Shown in pieces: positions 16,295 through 26,075 of a DNA stretch of 64,000 bases. This DNA is from Mariprofundus sp. UBA1536 (GTDB lineage: Bacteria > Pseudomonadota > Zetaproteobacteria > Mariprofundales > Mariprofundaceae). The notes under the pieces were generated by a model. The model was not told where the DNA came from, did not search any database, and was given only the letters and a program-made list of their open reading frames with translations. Within the stretch, counting starts at the first letter, position 1. Every line of letters begins with the position of its first letter. The stretch covers positions 1 through 64,000 of the forward strand of contig DCPU01000015.1 of the NCBI GenBank assembly GCA_002323245.1, in the 5' to 3' direction. The translations under genes were made by a program, and so were the position numbers.

Positions 16295-17980
16295 TTAGTC
16301 TGTTGCAGCACTCGCACCTTCGCCACGCAGGTCAGAAAGACCTTTTATCTGACCTGTTATCTTATTCCAAACGATAGCATGCATATTGCCGTAGTTGCGA
16401 ATTTCTTTGAGCTGATGGCCTTTGGCTTTAAGTGAATCCTCCAGCTCAGTTGAGAATGCGCCTTGCTCAAATTGAATCACATCGGGCAGATATTGATGGT
16501 GAAATCTTGGGGCGTTGACCCAATCATTAGCATCACCTTGCCCTGATTCAAAACCAAGCCCAGCAAGCAGCACCATGCTGATAATGCGCGAGCCACCGGG
16601 CGTGCCGACGACAAAGTTTTTGTTGTTGCCCAAAATAAAGGTGGGGCTCATCGACGATAACATACGTTTGCCCGGAGCTACGGCATTGGCCGCTCCTTGC
16701 ACCAAGCCATAAGCATTGGGTTTGCCCACTTGGGTGGCAAAATCATCCATTTCATCGTTCATCAGCAATCCGGTGCTTGGGGATACATAAGCTGAGCCAA
16801 AGCCGTAATTGATGGAAAGTGTGGCTGAGACCATATTGCCTTCTTTATCAATGATGGAGAAATGCGTGGTATCCGCGCCATTACCTGATGGGTCGCCAAT
16901 CGGATTAGCAGCAACAGATGCTTTATTGCTATCAATATTTGCTCGTAATTGTTTCAAACGTTTCGGATCGAGCAGGTCGGGAATACTAACAAAATCACCA
17001 TCGCCCAAATGTTCGTTGCGGTCTTTGTAAGCCCGCTTCATTGCTTCAATCAATAGATGAGTGGCTTGTGGTTTGGCCAAGGTGTTTAAATCATCTTGGG
17101 CAAGAATGCCCAGTGTTTCGGCAAGGGTGATACCACCAGAAGATGGTAAGGGTGCTGAAATCCATTCATAACCTTGATGCTTAAAGCGCACAGGCTCACG
17201 CTCGATAATAGTATAAGCTGCCAAATCATCTTCACGAATGAGGCCGCCATCGCGCTTCATGTCTGCTACCAAACGCCCAGCTGTTTGCCCGCGGTAAAAA
17301 TCATCAGCACCAAATTTGGCAAAGCGCTGCAGGGTTTCAGCCAAAGCCTTTTGCTGAATGATGTCGCCAATGTTTGGTATTTGTCCGTTTTGTAAGTAAA
17401 TATTTTTCGCTGCGTTATTGGCGAGCACATCTTTACGCCAGTTGGCGACCATTTGATAATGTTTGGAAACTTTAAAACCATCGCGGGCAGTGATGATGGC
17501 TTGAGCGGTTGCTTGTTGGCGTGAAAGCTTGCCGTATTTTGTGATCAGGTGGTCAACCCCTGCAATCAGACCTGGCACACCAGCCGATTGCGGACCGTTG
17601 ATGCTGGATTGTGTGGCATAAATTTCGCCAGTGCCAGCCAATCGCGGCGAAGTTTCGCGGGCATCTATCATCACAAAGCGATTTTCTTTGGCGATATAGA
17701 GCAAGAAAAATCCACCACCGCCAATGCCTGAACCTACTGGCTCTGCCACACCAATAGTGAGGGCAACGGTTGCGGCAGCATCAAAGGCATTGCCACCTTG
17801 TTTAAAAGCTTGGATGCCTGCCTGGGTTGCTAGCGGGTGCGCAGTGGCGACAACGTTTTGCTTGGGTAAAGTGGTGCCAGCAAAAACTGAGCTTGGTAGC
17901 AACAGGGCCAAAAGCCCTGTACAACCTATTAGGCGCATAGATGCGCGTTGTGTTGAATATGCTTTAACAGAACAATGCAA
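16295..17980 (-). CDS. ggt: gamma-glutamyltranspeptidase
   Basis: Periplasmic Ntn-hydrolase that cleaves glutathione and other gamma-glutamyl compounds. It is made as a proenzyme cut before the catalytic Thr, here the first Thr of TTHFSIIDKEGN (about residue 371). The glycine loop PVGSGIGGGGFF and the motif SSMSPTFIL are typical. Start is ambiguous: TTG 17980, four bases after the preceding stop, gives a 561-residue product; ATG 17938 gives a cleaner signal peptide (MRLIGCTGLLALLLPSSVFA). It follows the unrecognised lipoprotein gene and is probably co-transcribed. Confidence 0.93.
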   Translation of the reverse strand: MHCSVKAYSTQRASMRLIGCTGLLALLLPSSVFAGTTLPKQNVVATAHPLATQAGIQAFKQGGNAFDAAATVALTIGVAEPVGSGIGGGGFFLLYIAKENRFVMIDARETSPRLAGTGEIYATQSSINGPQSAGVPGLIAGVDHLITKYGKLSRQQATAQAIITARDGFKVSKHYQMVANWRKDVLANNAAKNIYLQNGQIPNIGDIIQQKALAETLQRFAKFGADDFYRGQTAGRLVADMKRDGGLIREDDLAAYTIIEREPVRFKHQGYEWISAPLPSSGGITLAETLGILAQDDLNTLAKPQATHLLIEAMKRAYKDRNEHLGDGDFVSIPDLLDPKRLKQLRANIDSNKASVAANPIGDPSGNGADTTHFSIIDKEGNMVSATLSINYGFGSAYVSPSTGLLMNDEMDDFATQVGKPNAYGLVQGAANAVAPGKRMLSSMSPTFILGNNKNFVVGTPGGSRIISMVLLAGLGFESGQGDANDWVNAPRFHHQYLPDVIQFEQGAFSTELEDSLKAKGHQLKEIRNYGNMHAIVWNKITGQIKGLSDLRGEGASAATD

Positions 17981-17983
17981 ACC

Positions 17984-19573
17984 TTAACGAAGCTTCCACA
18001 CATCTTGGTAATGTTGTTGTTCTTGTTGTTTGGCCATGTGATCCATGCCTTTAACAATAGCACTAATCACATGATTGCTACGGGTGATAAAGCTTAATGC
18101 TGAATCTTTGCTCAGGATGGATGCGTTATATTCGCGGCCAGATGGGGTTTTGATGATGCCGGATGCGTAATTCACCATGGGTAAAGCTGCGCTGATACCT
18201 TTTCCGACGATATTTACAGTGACCGTTGGCGTAAGTACAAAATCACCCCCCTTTTCAGCATTAAGTTCTACATCAATAAACATCAATCCATCCACATTGA
18301 GCTCAGCCATCAATTGTTCATGTGGGGTGTCGTTCCAAGACTTTTTGAAATCTACGGTAGCTGGAATGTAAGGTGCAATTAACTCACGACCTTGGCTAAA
18401 GTTTTTGCGAATTTTGGTGGGGGTGTTGGTATCTTCAGAGAAAACGAGCTGTTTATAAGCTTTGGCAGCAGCCACTTCCGTCACTGGAAGAAATTGGATG
18501 CCATATTCTTTAGCCATGGCTTTACGAGTCAAGCCATACATATAAGCCATATAGTGTTGCCATTGCGTATCACTGAACACTGGGAATTGATGTGCTCCGG
18601 ATGGTTTTTCTACATCACCATGCACATGGAAACCTGCCAATACAAAGCGTTTGCCCAAATGCATGGGTTTGGTAGTGAGGGCGTTGTTGGCCAAAAATTT
18701 GTAGTTCATGTCTTTGGCGACTATACCTGTGACTTCAGTTGATAGAATTGGGTTTTGCGTATCTTTGGCGATGCCGATTTTACGGGCATCCATGGCATGC
18801 ATCAGTGTGCGCAAGCTGATACCTTGATGGATAGTATCTTTGGAGGTTAAACGCTCCACCAAAATCCAGTTGTCGCCGATATTAAATAATGGGCTGTCTT
18901 GGGTGGTGTTAAAACCAACATGACGCAATACGTCTTTGGGGATAGTGATGAAATCAGAGGACTTAAAAATACCCAAGGTTTGGAATGATGATTTTTCGTT
19001 GATGGTCACCAGCATAGAAACACGCAAATAGCTGTCTTCAGTACCTCTTGGATTGGCGAGTTTGAGCGTTAAGTCTTTGTCAAAATGAATCTTGGTGTAG
19101 CTGGGTTTACCGTTAACACTTAGAATTTTTACAGCTGGGGCGGGATCGAGCATCAATACGAAGTTTTTACCTTTTTTGTCGGTGACATCATAAGTCACGC
19201 GCTCAGCTTGCGGCATGGATTTGTAGTAAGAGCCTGAGCCACCATATGGCAGTGCTTTGTCGTTTAATTTTACCAAACTACGCAAGTTGGCGAATTGTTC
19301 GCTCTTAGCATCATAAAAGGTCAGCGAGGTTTCGCTGCCGCCTTCTTGCCACTTCTCACCAGCAGCGAGCACCACATCATTTTCCACAGCTTCAGGGTAG
19401 AAGTTGCGATGATAAGCGGCAAACACACGCGTTTGTTTGATATCATCAGTTTTGATGGTGGTGGCTTCTTCAAGTTGGTTGGATTTGGTTGCCGAGCCAC
19501 CGCAGTTGGTAAGCAAGATTCCAGATAGTACGACGATGGCGAGGTGTTGGAAGGTGGGTTTTAGCAGGTTCAT
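17984..19573 (-). CDS. unrecognised large lipoprotein upstream of ggt
   Basis: A 529-residue exported lipoprotein: signal peptide with lipobox LLTNC, then a mature region mostly of predicted beta strands with mixed alpha/beta in the C-terminal 200 residues (around RKAMAKEYGIQFLPVTEV and MFIDVELN). No motif that I can name. The C-terminal part, with an adenosine-fold-like alternation, is faintly reminiscent of the CsgG/PelC class of lipoproteins, but I would not rely on that. ATG 19573 has TGGAG seven bases upstream; an in-frame ATG at 19600 lacks one. The tight spacing to ggt suggests one transcript and an envelope role. Confidence 0.8.
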   Translation of the reverse strand: MNLLKPTFQHLAIVVLSGILLTNCGGSATKSNQLEEATTIKTDDIKQTRVFAAYHRNFYPEAVENDVVLAAGEKWQEGGSETSLTFYDAKSEQFANLRSLVKLNDKALPYGGSGSYYKSMPQAERVTYDVTDKKGKNFVLMLDPAPAVKILSVNGKPSYTKIHFDKDLTLKLANPRGTEDSYLRVSMLVTINEKSSFQTLGIFKSSDFITIPKDVLRHVGFNTTQDSPLFNIGDNWILVERLTSKDTIHQGISLRTLMHAMDARKIGIAKDTQNPILSTEVTGIVAKDMNYKFLANNALTTKPMHLGKRFVLAGFHVHGDVEKPSGAHQFPVFSDTQWQHYMAYMYGLTRKAMAKEYGIQFLPVTEVAAAKAYKQLVFSEDTNTPTKIRKNFSQGRELIAPYIPATVDFKKSWNDTPHEQLMAELNVDGLMFIDVELNAEKGGDFVLTPTVTVNIVGKGISAALPMVNYASGIIKTPSGREYNASILSKDSALSFITRSNHVISAIVKGMDHMAKQQEQQHYQDVWKLR

Positions 19574-19668
19574 GGTTTTCTCCAAATATGTATTGGGCAT
19601 AATTAAAGCGCATTCTCATAAATATCACAGCTTTTATATGTAAGTTGCAAGCAAGGAAAGAACATTGT

Positions 19669-20208
19669 TTAGAAAAATAGTATTTTAAAACCAATACCAA
19701 TTAAAATAACACCGCCCAAAAACTCGGCTTTATTTTCAAGCCAAGTGCCCATTTTGCTGCCAATGAACACACCAAAGAAGCTAAATATAAAGGTGGTGAC
19801 GCCAATGATGAAGCAGGCGAGTAATGGGTTGAAATCAAGCAAGGTAAGTGTAAAGCCTGCCGCCAAAGCATCAATGCTGGTAGCAATGGCAAGCACCATC
19901 ATCATTTTGTGGGTGACAGCTGCGATATCTTCTTCAATGCCTTCCTGAAAAGCTTCGTAAATCATCTTGCCACCAATAAGCAGCAACAATATAAAAGCAA
20001 TGATGGGTGCAAAACCTTCTATCCAACCCAGCACACCAATGCCGCCGAGATAACCTATCAAAGGCATCAGTGCCTGAAAAATGCCGAAATACAAGCCAGC
20101 TTTGAGTGCAAGTCCAGTATGGTTGATGCTCTCTTTTGAGCCCAAGCCAATCGACACAGCAAAAGCATCCATACTTAGGGCAACGGCCAACAGGGTGATT
20201 TCAAGCAT
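19669..20208 (-). CDS. mntP: manganese efflux pump MntP
   Basis: Small inner-membrane exporter of Mn(II). The 179-residue product has six hydrophobic helices in two repeats; each repeat carries its conserved acidic site, [12 protein letters not shown] near the N-terminus and [10 protein letters not shown] in the middle. Length and start ([12 protein letters not shown]) match the family. No yybP-ykoY manganese riboswitch can fit in the 12 bases before it, so it is expressed from the upstream mutY/deaminase transcript. Confidence 0.93.
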   Translation of the reverse strand: MLEITLLAVALSMDAFAVSIGLGSKESINHTGLALKAGLYFGIFQALMPLIGYLGGIGVLGWIEGFAPIIAFILLLLIGGKMIYEAFQEGIEEDIAAVTHKMMMVLAIATSIDALAAGFTLTLLDFNPLLACFIIGVTTFIFSFFGVFIGSKMGTWLENKAEFLGGVILIGIGFKILFF

Positions 20209-20220
20209 GATAAAGCTCCT

Positions 20221-21108
20221 TTAGCGTGATGATGAATCCAATCCTAAATGTGCATACCGCTCAAGCATACTCGCATTTCCTGTTAAACCACCACTATGGA
20301 TATAGAGTAGTTTGCCGTCGATGAGTTGTGTATTGGCGAGCAAGGTCAGCCACATGGGGCTGGCATAAATCAGGTCGAAACAAATGCCTGCTTGATTCAG
20401 CTCTTGGTGAATCTGGAAAAGCTCAGGGTAGGGCTGGGCAAATTGATACTTTTGCGTGGGTTCGAGAAATACCAAATTGTTTGGCAGCTCCCCCAACTTC
20501 TGCATCTGTTCTTTGAGATAAGCATTGCTACCCACTACAGCCGTGGTCAGTACACGATTGTTCGGCAAGGCTTTGGCCAAATAAAAGGCGGTAGTCCCTG
20601 TGCCAGAAGGGGTGGCCACTGTCAGTTGTTTGACATTTTGGGCTTGTTGCCAATCTATGATTTCTTTTGCCAACTTTTGAATGCCAGCTTCCGCCATGGG
20701 GCAGGCACCACCTTGGGGGATAAACAAAACACCTTCATTTTGCGTCAAACGTGCTTGGATAACGGCGTCATCATACGCTTCATGGCGAACTTCTATGGGT
20801 TGCATGCCAAGGGCTAATGCTTGTTTGAAGTTGCCCATCGGCGTTGCTTTGAGGTGTTTGGGCAGCGTTTTGCAGATATATTCAAAGCGCCAGCCCTTTT
20901 GCTGACATAGGGCGGCAATCGCCAGCATCGCATTGGATTGTGCGCCGCCATGTGAAATTAGGGTGTGATAAGTTTCGGGGTTTGCTTGGATAAGGTTATA
21001 GAGCTTTCGGTATTTGTTGCCGCTGAGAAGTGGGTGGATCAGTTCATCACGTTTAACATAATAACTGACCCCACGAAAGCTGAATGGGCTAACTTCGCTG
21101 ATGCTCAT
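20221..21108 (-). CDS. PLP-dependent ACC deaminase / D-cysteine desulfhydrase family enzyme
   Basis: Fold type II PLP enzyme of 295 residues. The PLP lysine lies in SGNKYRKLYNL near residue 34, and the cofactor-binding Asn/Gln loop is SHGGAQSNAM. A phosphate loop (TPSGTGTTAFYLA) follows. The family includes 1-aminocyclopropane-1-carboxylate deaminase and D-cysteine desulfhydrase; the sequence alone does not settle which, and desulfhydrase is the commoner activity outside plant-associated bacteria. It overlaps mutY by ATGA. Confidence 0.8.
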   Translation of the reverse strand: MSISEVSPFSFRGVSYYVKRDELIHPLLSGNKYRKLYNLIQANPETYHTLISHGGAQSNAMLAIAALCQQKGWRFEYICKTLPKHLKATPMGNFKQALALGMQPIEVRHEAYDDAVIQARLTQNEGVLFIPQGGACPMAEAGIQKLAKEIIDWQQAQNVKQLTVATPSGTGTTAFYLAKALPNNRVLTTAVVGSNAYLKEQMQKLGELPNNLVFLEPTQKYQFAQPYPELFQIHQELNQAGICFDLIYASPMWLTLLANTQLIDGKLLYIHSGGLTGNASMLERYAHLGLDSSSR

Positions 21109-22040
21109 TTGCGCGTTTCAAACAAGCGATAAATGCCCGTAGGAATGGCAAAACCCTCCCATGATGTCACCCATCTTCCATCGCCTTGTGGTTGGGCATT
21201 CGATTCATCGAGATATAGATGAATACGGCGGTGGGTAAGCGGGTGAATGAGGTTGGGAGCTAACTTGGGTTTCTTCTTTAATTCAGTAATGGGTGGTGTC
21301 CATAACCCTGCCCAAATGCCTTGATTGGGGCGCTGGGTTAACCAGATGTGTTGTTGCTCGTTTTGATGGACATGCACCTGCCAGAATACATCCACAACCT
21401 TGCTGGCCTTGCTTACCAATTCGATGGGCATAAATGCTGCTTGGCATATGGAAACCATTGGGCAAATCTCACAAGTTCTGCTTTTGGCCTGACATACTGT
21501 GGCGCCCAGCTCCATCATGGCTTGGTTCCATATATCAGGTTGCTTGCTTTGATGAATCCAATCATTGGCCATGAGCCAAAGCTCAGGGTCGTTGGCTTTT
21601 TTGTTCACCCAAGCTTGTAACACACGTTTCACATTACCATCAAGTACAGGGGTTGAGGTGCCAAAACAAAATGAGGAAATCGCGCCAGCTGTAGAGCGGC
21701 CAATGCCGGGCAGGGCTAAGATGTCGTCAAATTGTTGCGGGAAAATGCCGTTGTGTTTTTCACAAATCACTTGGGCAGCCGCATGAATGAATCTTGCTCG
21801 GCGGTAGTAGCCCAAACCTTCCCAAAGTTTGAGCACGTCATCCAAATGGGCATTGGCTAAGCTTTGGATAGTCGGAAACGTTTCAAACCAAGCCGCATAG
21901 CGGGGCAACACGGTTGTGACCTGGGTTTGTTGGAGCATGATTTCTGAAACCCAGACGCGATAAGGGTCGGTGGTGCGCCGCCATGGTAAATCGCGAAAAT
22001 GGCTGGCATACCAAGAAAGAAGTAGGTCGGTGGTGCTCAT
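21105..22040 (-). CDS. mutY: A/G-specific adenine glycosylase MutY
   Basis: Removes adenine mispaired with 8-oxoguanine. The 311-residue product has the helix-hairpin-helix LPGIGRSTAGAI and the catalytic Asp in TPVLDGNVKRVL. A [4Fe-4S] cluster is formed by four Cys in the C-x6-C-x2-C-x5-C array (CQAKSRTCEICPMVSIC). The C-terminal NUDIX-like part that recognises 8-oxoG is short, ending near residue 311 against about 350 in E. coli. It abuts the TonB-like gene directly. Confidence 0.95.
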   Translation of the reverse strand: MSTTDLLLSWYASHFRDLPWRRTTDPYRVWVSEIMLQQTQVTTVLPRYAAWFETFPTIQSLANAHLDDVLKLWEGLGYYRRARFIHAAAQVICEKHNGIFPQQFDDILALPGIGRSTAGAISSFCFGTSTPVLDGNVKRVLQAWVNKKANDPELWLMANDWIHQSKQPDIWNQAMMELGATVCQAKSRTCEICPMVSICQAAFMPIELVSKASKVVDVFWQVHVHQNEQQHIWLTQRPNQGIWAGLWTPPITELKKKPKLAPNLIHPLTHRRIHLYLDESNAQPQGDGRWVTSWEGFAIPTGIYRLFETRK

Positions 22041-22991
22041 TTACATGGAGCGGAAAACAAAACCGTCTTCGACCACTTCGAAAATAAAGTAAAAATTGGC
22101 TCTATCCAATCCCCAAGAGCTGGGTAGTGGTTTGAATGGTGCTGCTGCATTGACTGCTGCAATCGCGCTTTCGTTAAGCTCAGGGCTTGGGCTGGCGCGC
22201 ATGATTTTGATATCACCCAGCGCCCCATTGTTTTCAATAGAAACGCGCATCAACACTTGCCTGTCATTTTGAGAATATTGTTTTAAATACTCTCCGCCTG
22301 GTCGCCATTGTTCTTCCAAGGCGCGCACAAGGCCTTGAGCATACGGCGCATATTTGGCTTCACGGGTGTTGATGCCAATATCTGCTTCCTTGGTCATCAT
22401 CTGTTTCATGCGTTTTTCCCTGTCAAAATCTCGGGAGAGTTGCGCCAAAGCACTGGTACTGGGGAAAAGGTTCGATAGGGGCATGACTGGCGTAGGTGGC
22501 GCTTTGGCCGCCACATCTTCTTCGGGGGTCACTTCTTTGGGTAGCAAGGCGGGTTGATCGTCTTTTTCCGTGGCCAAAAACTTCGCATTCTTTTTGCTGG
22601 CTTCTTTGGGTGATGGCGTCAAAACCTGTTTGGGTTGGCTTGGTTTGCTGTTGTCTTTTTTGGGCTTTGGTTTGCCTGTGACAGGCGAGCGCGCTGCGCG
22701 AGTGATATTATCATTGGCGTCTAATTGTCGGCCAGTACTGTTTTTGTTGGCGATGGTTTTGGCATCGTTATCGGCTTTATCTTTGGATGTCTGGGTTTCA
22801 TCAAGTAAGACCACATCCATAATGTGCGGTGGTTTCTTTTCGCTGATGGGTAATTCGGTATCGGTCATTTGAATCAGCCATACCAATAAAACATGCGACG
22901 CAACGGATGCGAGGAATGCGACGGAAAACCGAGATTTGTGTTTTAAATCTCTTTTGTTTTCTTCGTAAGTTGGCTCTAAGGAATCATTCAT
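22041..22991 (-). CDS. TolA/TonB-family energy-transducing envelope protein
   Basis: A 316-residue inner-membrane-anchored protein: basic N-terminus, one membrane helix (about 22-42, FSVAFLASVASHVLLVWLI), a long Lys/Pro/Asp-rich linker (about 55-180) that would span the periplasm, and a C-terminal TonB/TolA domain (LVRALEEQWRPGGEY, then VLMRVSIENNGALGDIKI). The membrane helix carries the conserved Ser-His pair expected for coupling to a proton-motive complex. Distance from pal-cpoB, and the absence of tolQR or exbBD nearby, leave TolA or TonB open. ATG 22991 was chosen; GTG 23015 is possible. Heads the mutY operon. Confidence 0.82.
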   Translation of the reverse strand: MNDSLEPTYEENKRDLKHKSRFSVAFLASVASHVLLVWLIQMTDTELPISEKKPPHIMDVVLLDETQTSKDKADNDAKTIANKNSTGRQLDANDNITRAARSPVTGKPKPKKDNSKPSQPKQVLTPSPKEASKKNAKFLATEKDDQPALLPKEVTPEEDVAAKAPPTPVMPLSNLFPSTSALAQLSRDFDREKRMKQMMTKEADIGINTREAKYAPYAQGLVRALEEQWRPGGEYLKQYSQNDRQVLMRVSIENNGALGDIKIMRASPSPELNESAIAAVNAAAPFKPLPSSWGLDRANFYFIFEVVEDGFVFRSM

Positions 22992-23142
22992 GACAAAACG
23001 CCGCGAAATATACACGCCTCATGCCTTGTTTATCCAGTTTACTTTTTAAGGCTAACAAAGGTGGCACTTTTTATGCTTAGCTTTTAAGTCGTAGGAAAAC
23101 CAACTGATCGGCCAAAGCATGGTTGTTGCAACAGGAGCATAT

Positions 23143-23292
23143 ATGGATTTTATCATTGCTGGCCTACTCGCAGTGTTGTGCACTTGGTATTTGTTTCGAC
23201 CAGGCAAGAAAAAAGCAGCGCCACTACCCAAGCGACATCGTCGCAAGGGAGCGCTTCGTAATCATAAGCCCACGGAAGAAGTTACGAATTAG
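23143..23292 (+). CDS. small basic membrane-anchored protein, hypothetical
   Basis: A 49-codon frame not overlapping other genes except for 11 bases at the convergent gltX 3' end. AGGAG lies seven bases before the ATG. The product is one hydrophobic helix (FIIAGLLAVLCTWYLF) followed by a strongly basic tail (KKKAAPLPKRHRRKG). This is the plan of many small inner-membrane proteins. An in-frame ATG at 23119 would add eight residues but lacks a ribosome site. No function assigned. Confidence 0.5.
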   Translation: MDFIIAGLLAVLCTWYLFRPGKKKAAPLPKRHRRKGALRNHKPTEEVTN

Positions 23293-24667
23293 CTTTTAGC
23301 TTTGTGATGCCAGCGTGCAGGCGGCGAAGGGTTTCATCTTTGCCGAGTAATCCAAGCGTAATATCAATCGGCGGAGATACAGGGACGCCAGCAATCAAGA
23401 TGCGAATCGGTTGCGCCAATTTGCCCATATTCACTTCTTTGGCGGTACAAATTTCTTCAATCCATTGGTGAGCTGCTTCGCCTGACCAGCTTTCTGATTC
23501 AGCTTTGCTGATAAACGCTTCTAGCAAACCCCAAGTATCTTCTTTGAAGTTTTTGTTCACTGCCTTTTCTTGGTATTCGCTAGGAGCAACATAGAATAAA
23601 CGCGCACCTTCAGCCAATTCAATCAGGTTTTTGCTACGCTCTTGCAGGCATGGAATCACAGCTTCAAGGTCAGGGCCATTGCTGGTGTCTACACCAATAA
23701 AACGCGATGCTTCAGCAACTAAATCTTTGGCAGCGCTTTCACGCAACCAGTGGGCATTAAGCCAATCGAGTTTATCTTTATCAAAGCGTGCTGCGCCTTT
23801 GCCCACATGGTTGAGGTCAAAATGTTGGATCAATGCATCCAAGCTAAATACTTCTTCATCGCCATGAGACCAGCCCAAGCGAGCTAGATAATTAATCAGT
23901 GCATGTGGCAAATAACCCTGTTCACGATAATCGGTGATGGCTACTGCTCCATGGCGTTTGCTCATTTTAGCACCGTCTGGCCCATGAATCAGTGGGATAT
24001 GGGCAAAGCTTGGCACATTTAAGCCCAAAGCTTGATAGAGCTGAATTTGACGGGGTGTGTTGTTCAAATGATCAGAGCCGCGCACCACATGAGTAATGCC
24101 CATATCTGCATCATCTACCACCACGGCAAGGTTGTAGGTCGGTGAGCCATCAGTGCGCAAGAGAATCAAATCATCAAGGTCAGCGTTGTTAAAGCTCACA
24201 TCACCCAAGACCATATCCTTCACCCAAGTTTCGCCTTCATTGGGGGATAAAAAACGCACTACATAAGGTTTGTCTTGCGCTGCAGCATGGCGGCAGCGGC
24301 CATCATACATGGCGTTTTTGCCTTCAATGCGTTGCTTCTCACGCATGGCATCGAGCTCTTCGATGGTGCAATAACATTTGTATGCTTTGCCTTCGGCCAA
24401 TAATTTTTCAGCAGCTGCAATGTGTTGGTCTTGGCGTGTACCTTGATAAACCGGCTCGCCCACCCAATCCAAACCCAGCCATGTCATGCCATCCAAAATC
24501 ACTTGCGTGGCTTCATCGGTAGAGCGTTCTTTATCGGTGTCTTCAATGCGCAACACAAATTCGCCGCCATGATGTTTGGCAAAAAGCCATGAAAACAAAG
24601 CGGTGCGGGCGCCGCCAATGTGCAGCATGCCAGTGGGTGATGGGGCAAAACGGGTACGTACAGTCAT
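23282..24667 (-). CDS. gltX: glutamyl-tRNA synthetase
   Basis: Class I synthetase, 461 residues. The HIGH motif appears as HIGG at residues 16-19 in SPTGMLHIGGAR and KMSKS as KMSKRHG near residue 237. The Cys/His cluster CYCTIEELDAMREKQR ... CRHAA is a zinc-site remnant seen in the bacterial enzyme. It can charge tRNA-Glu, and in organisms lacking GlnRS also tRNA-Gln; which applies is not visible here. It lies 37 bases after the EF-hand gene on the same strand. Confidence 0.96.
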   Translation of the reverse strand: MTVRTRFAPSPTGMLHIGGARTALFSWLFAKHHGGEFVLRIEDTDKERSTDEATQVILDGMTWLGLDWVGEPVYQGTRQDQHIAAAEKLLAEGKAYKCYCTIEELDAMREKQRIEGKNAMYDGRCRHAAAQDKPYVVRFLSPNEGETWVKDMVLGDVSFNNADLDDLILLRTDGSPTYNLAVVVDDADMGITHVVRGSDHLNNTPRQIQLYQALGLNVPSFAHIPLIHGPDGAKMSKRHGAVAITDYREQGYLPHALINYLARLGWSHGDEEVFSLDALIQHFDLNHVGKGAARFDKDKLDWLNAHWLRESAAKDLVAEASRFIGVDTSNGPDLEAVIPCLQERSKNLIELAEGARLFYVAPSEYQEKAVNKNFKEDTWGLLEAFISKAESESWSGEAAHQWIEEICTAKEVNMGKLAQPIRILIAGVPVSPPIDITLGLLGKDETLRRLHAGITKLKANS

Positions 24668-24704
24668 TTAAATATTATCCTAGTGGGAAATGTTGGGTCT
24701 AAAA

Positions 24705-24989
24705 TTAACGAATAGGGCGATAGTATTGCGCTTTCTGGTTGGTCCAAAAGGCACGGTATTCTTCTTCGCTGATTTCATTGTCTTCGTTGGTGTCCATGGC
24801 GGTGAATCGTTCGCCCATGCGCAGCAACACCAATTGTTCGTACTCTTCAAACGAAACTGTCAGCGATTCATCGGTGTCGAGCTGCATGAATTTAGCCACC
24901 ACTTTGTCGGTGGTGCTGAGAATTTCGCTGCTCGCAAGTGTAGGCAATAACACTAGGGCAAAACTTAATGCAAAGGTGATGAAGCGCAT
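24705..24989 (-). CDS. small secreted EF-hand calcium-binding protein
   Basis: A 94-residue periplasmic or secreted protein: signal peptide (MRFITFALSFALVLLPTLAS) and two EF-hand loops, DTDESLTVSFEE and DTNEDNEISEEE, each with the acidic position 12. Homologous small proteins are common but their role is mostly unknown (calcium sensing or buffering in the envelope). ATG 24989 has AGGAG nine bases before it; longer in-frame starts are discarded. It sits between thyA and gltX on one strand. Confidence 0.82.
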   Translation of the reverse strand: MRFITFALSFALVLLPTLASSEILSTTDKVVAKFMQLDTDESLTVSFEEYEQLVLLRMGERFTAMDTNEDNEISEEEYRAFWTNQKAQYYRPIR

Positions 24990-25117
24990 GGTGAATCTCC
25001 TAAAAAGTGTAAATGGATTGCCTACCGTCAAAAGGTGGCAAGCATAGCCATGAAATGAGCCGATGACGAGGCTATTTGCCGGATAAATGGCAAATAAATC
25101 AGGTAAAGCTTTCAAAT

Positions 25118-25969
25118 CTATACCGAGAATGGATATCTGATTGGATCATGAAATTCATAGCCTTCAATCTCAAAGTCATCCAAGGTCACCCAGGTTTCAA
25201 GATCTTCCAATGATTTGATGTCTGGGTTGATGATGAGTTTGGGCAAAGGGAAAGGGTCACGCTTTAATTGTACATCGCGCATCAATTCGAGTTGGTCTTC
25301 ATAGATGTGGGCATTCACAATTTTATGGTAGGCCTGCCCGGGTTTGTTGCCGGTAATTTGTGCCATGATGGCCAGCAGGAAATACACTTGCACCATGTTA
25401 AAGGTCAGCCCCAGAGGCACATCGCAACTGCGTTGGGTGCTATTGAGATAAAGGGTGCCATCAAGCAAAGAGAAATGGTGGCTATACATGCAAGGGCGCA
25501 GGCAGCCCATATGGAAAGCACCCGGATGGTAAAAGGTATAAATCTCGCCTCTGTCATCCACCCCCTTGGATAAGTCATCAACAATCTTGCGCAACAAATC
25601 AACGCTGCCACCATCGGGTTTGGGAAAGTTGCGACCGACTTTACCGTAAATAAAACCACAATCATCGGTGCCTTTGCGGTAAGGGTTGTTTAGCCAAGCT
25701 TCATTTTCATTGGCGTTGGCATCCCAAGTTTTGGTGCCCAGTTTTCTAAAGTCGGCAGCGTTGTCGTAACCGCGAAGATAACCAATGATTTCGGCAATGG
25801 CCGATTTATAAAAACTCTTGCGTGTGGTTACCAAAGGGAATGCACCAGTTGCCACATCGTAAGTAAGGTCTGCATTGATGACAGTCAGGCACCGTTTGTT
25901 GGTGCGTTCATTTTCTACCCAAACGCCTTCATTAATAATGCGCTGGCACAGATCAAGATATGGTTTCAT
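25118..25969 (-). CDS. thyA: thymidylate synthase ThyA
   Basis: Folate-dependent methylation of dUMP to dTMP. The 283-residue product begins [12 protein letters not shown] and has the phosphate-binding Arg near the N-terminus, the active-site Cys in [12 protein letters not shown], and the conserved [15 protein letters not shown] and NAHIYEDQ segments. About 20 residues longer than the E. coli enzyme, mainly in small insertions around [18 protein letters not shown] 25969 is placed by homology; AAGGAAG lies 11 bases before it. Confidence 0.95.
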   Translation of the reverse strand: MKPYLDLCQRIINEGVWVENERTNKRCLTVINADLTYDVATGAFPLVTTRKSFYKSAIAEIIGYLRGYDNAADFRKLGTKTWDANANENEAWLNNPYRKGTDDCGFIYGKVGRNFPKPDGGSVDLLRKIVDDLSKGVDDRGEIYTFYHPGAFHMGCLRPCMYSHHFSLLDGTLYLNSTQRSCDVPLGLTFNMVQVYFLLAIMAQITGNKPGQAYHKIVNAHIYEDQLELMRDVQLKRDPFPLPKLIINPDIKSLEDLETWVTLDDFEIEGYEFHDPIRYPFSV

Positions 25970-26075
25970 GGGGTAAATTGACTTCCTTTGTGATGAATGT
26001 GTCAACAAATCTTATCAGCGATACATGTTCTTAAAAGAAAAACTATTGCTAACTGCCAGTTGCATCGACTAGTCA

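Noticed and set aside
20209..20220. Manganese riboswitch before mntP
   Set aside because: Only 12 bases separate mntP from the upstream gene.
23052..23246. Minus-strand 64-codon frame
   Set aside because: No signal, motif or ribosome site; the opposite-strand small ORF fits better.
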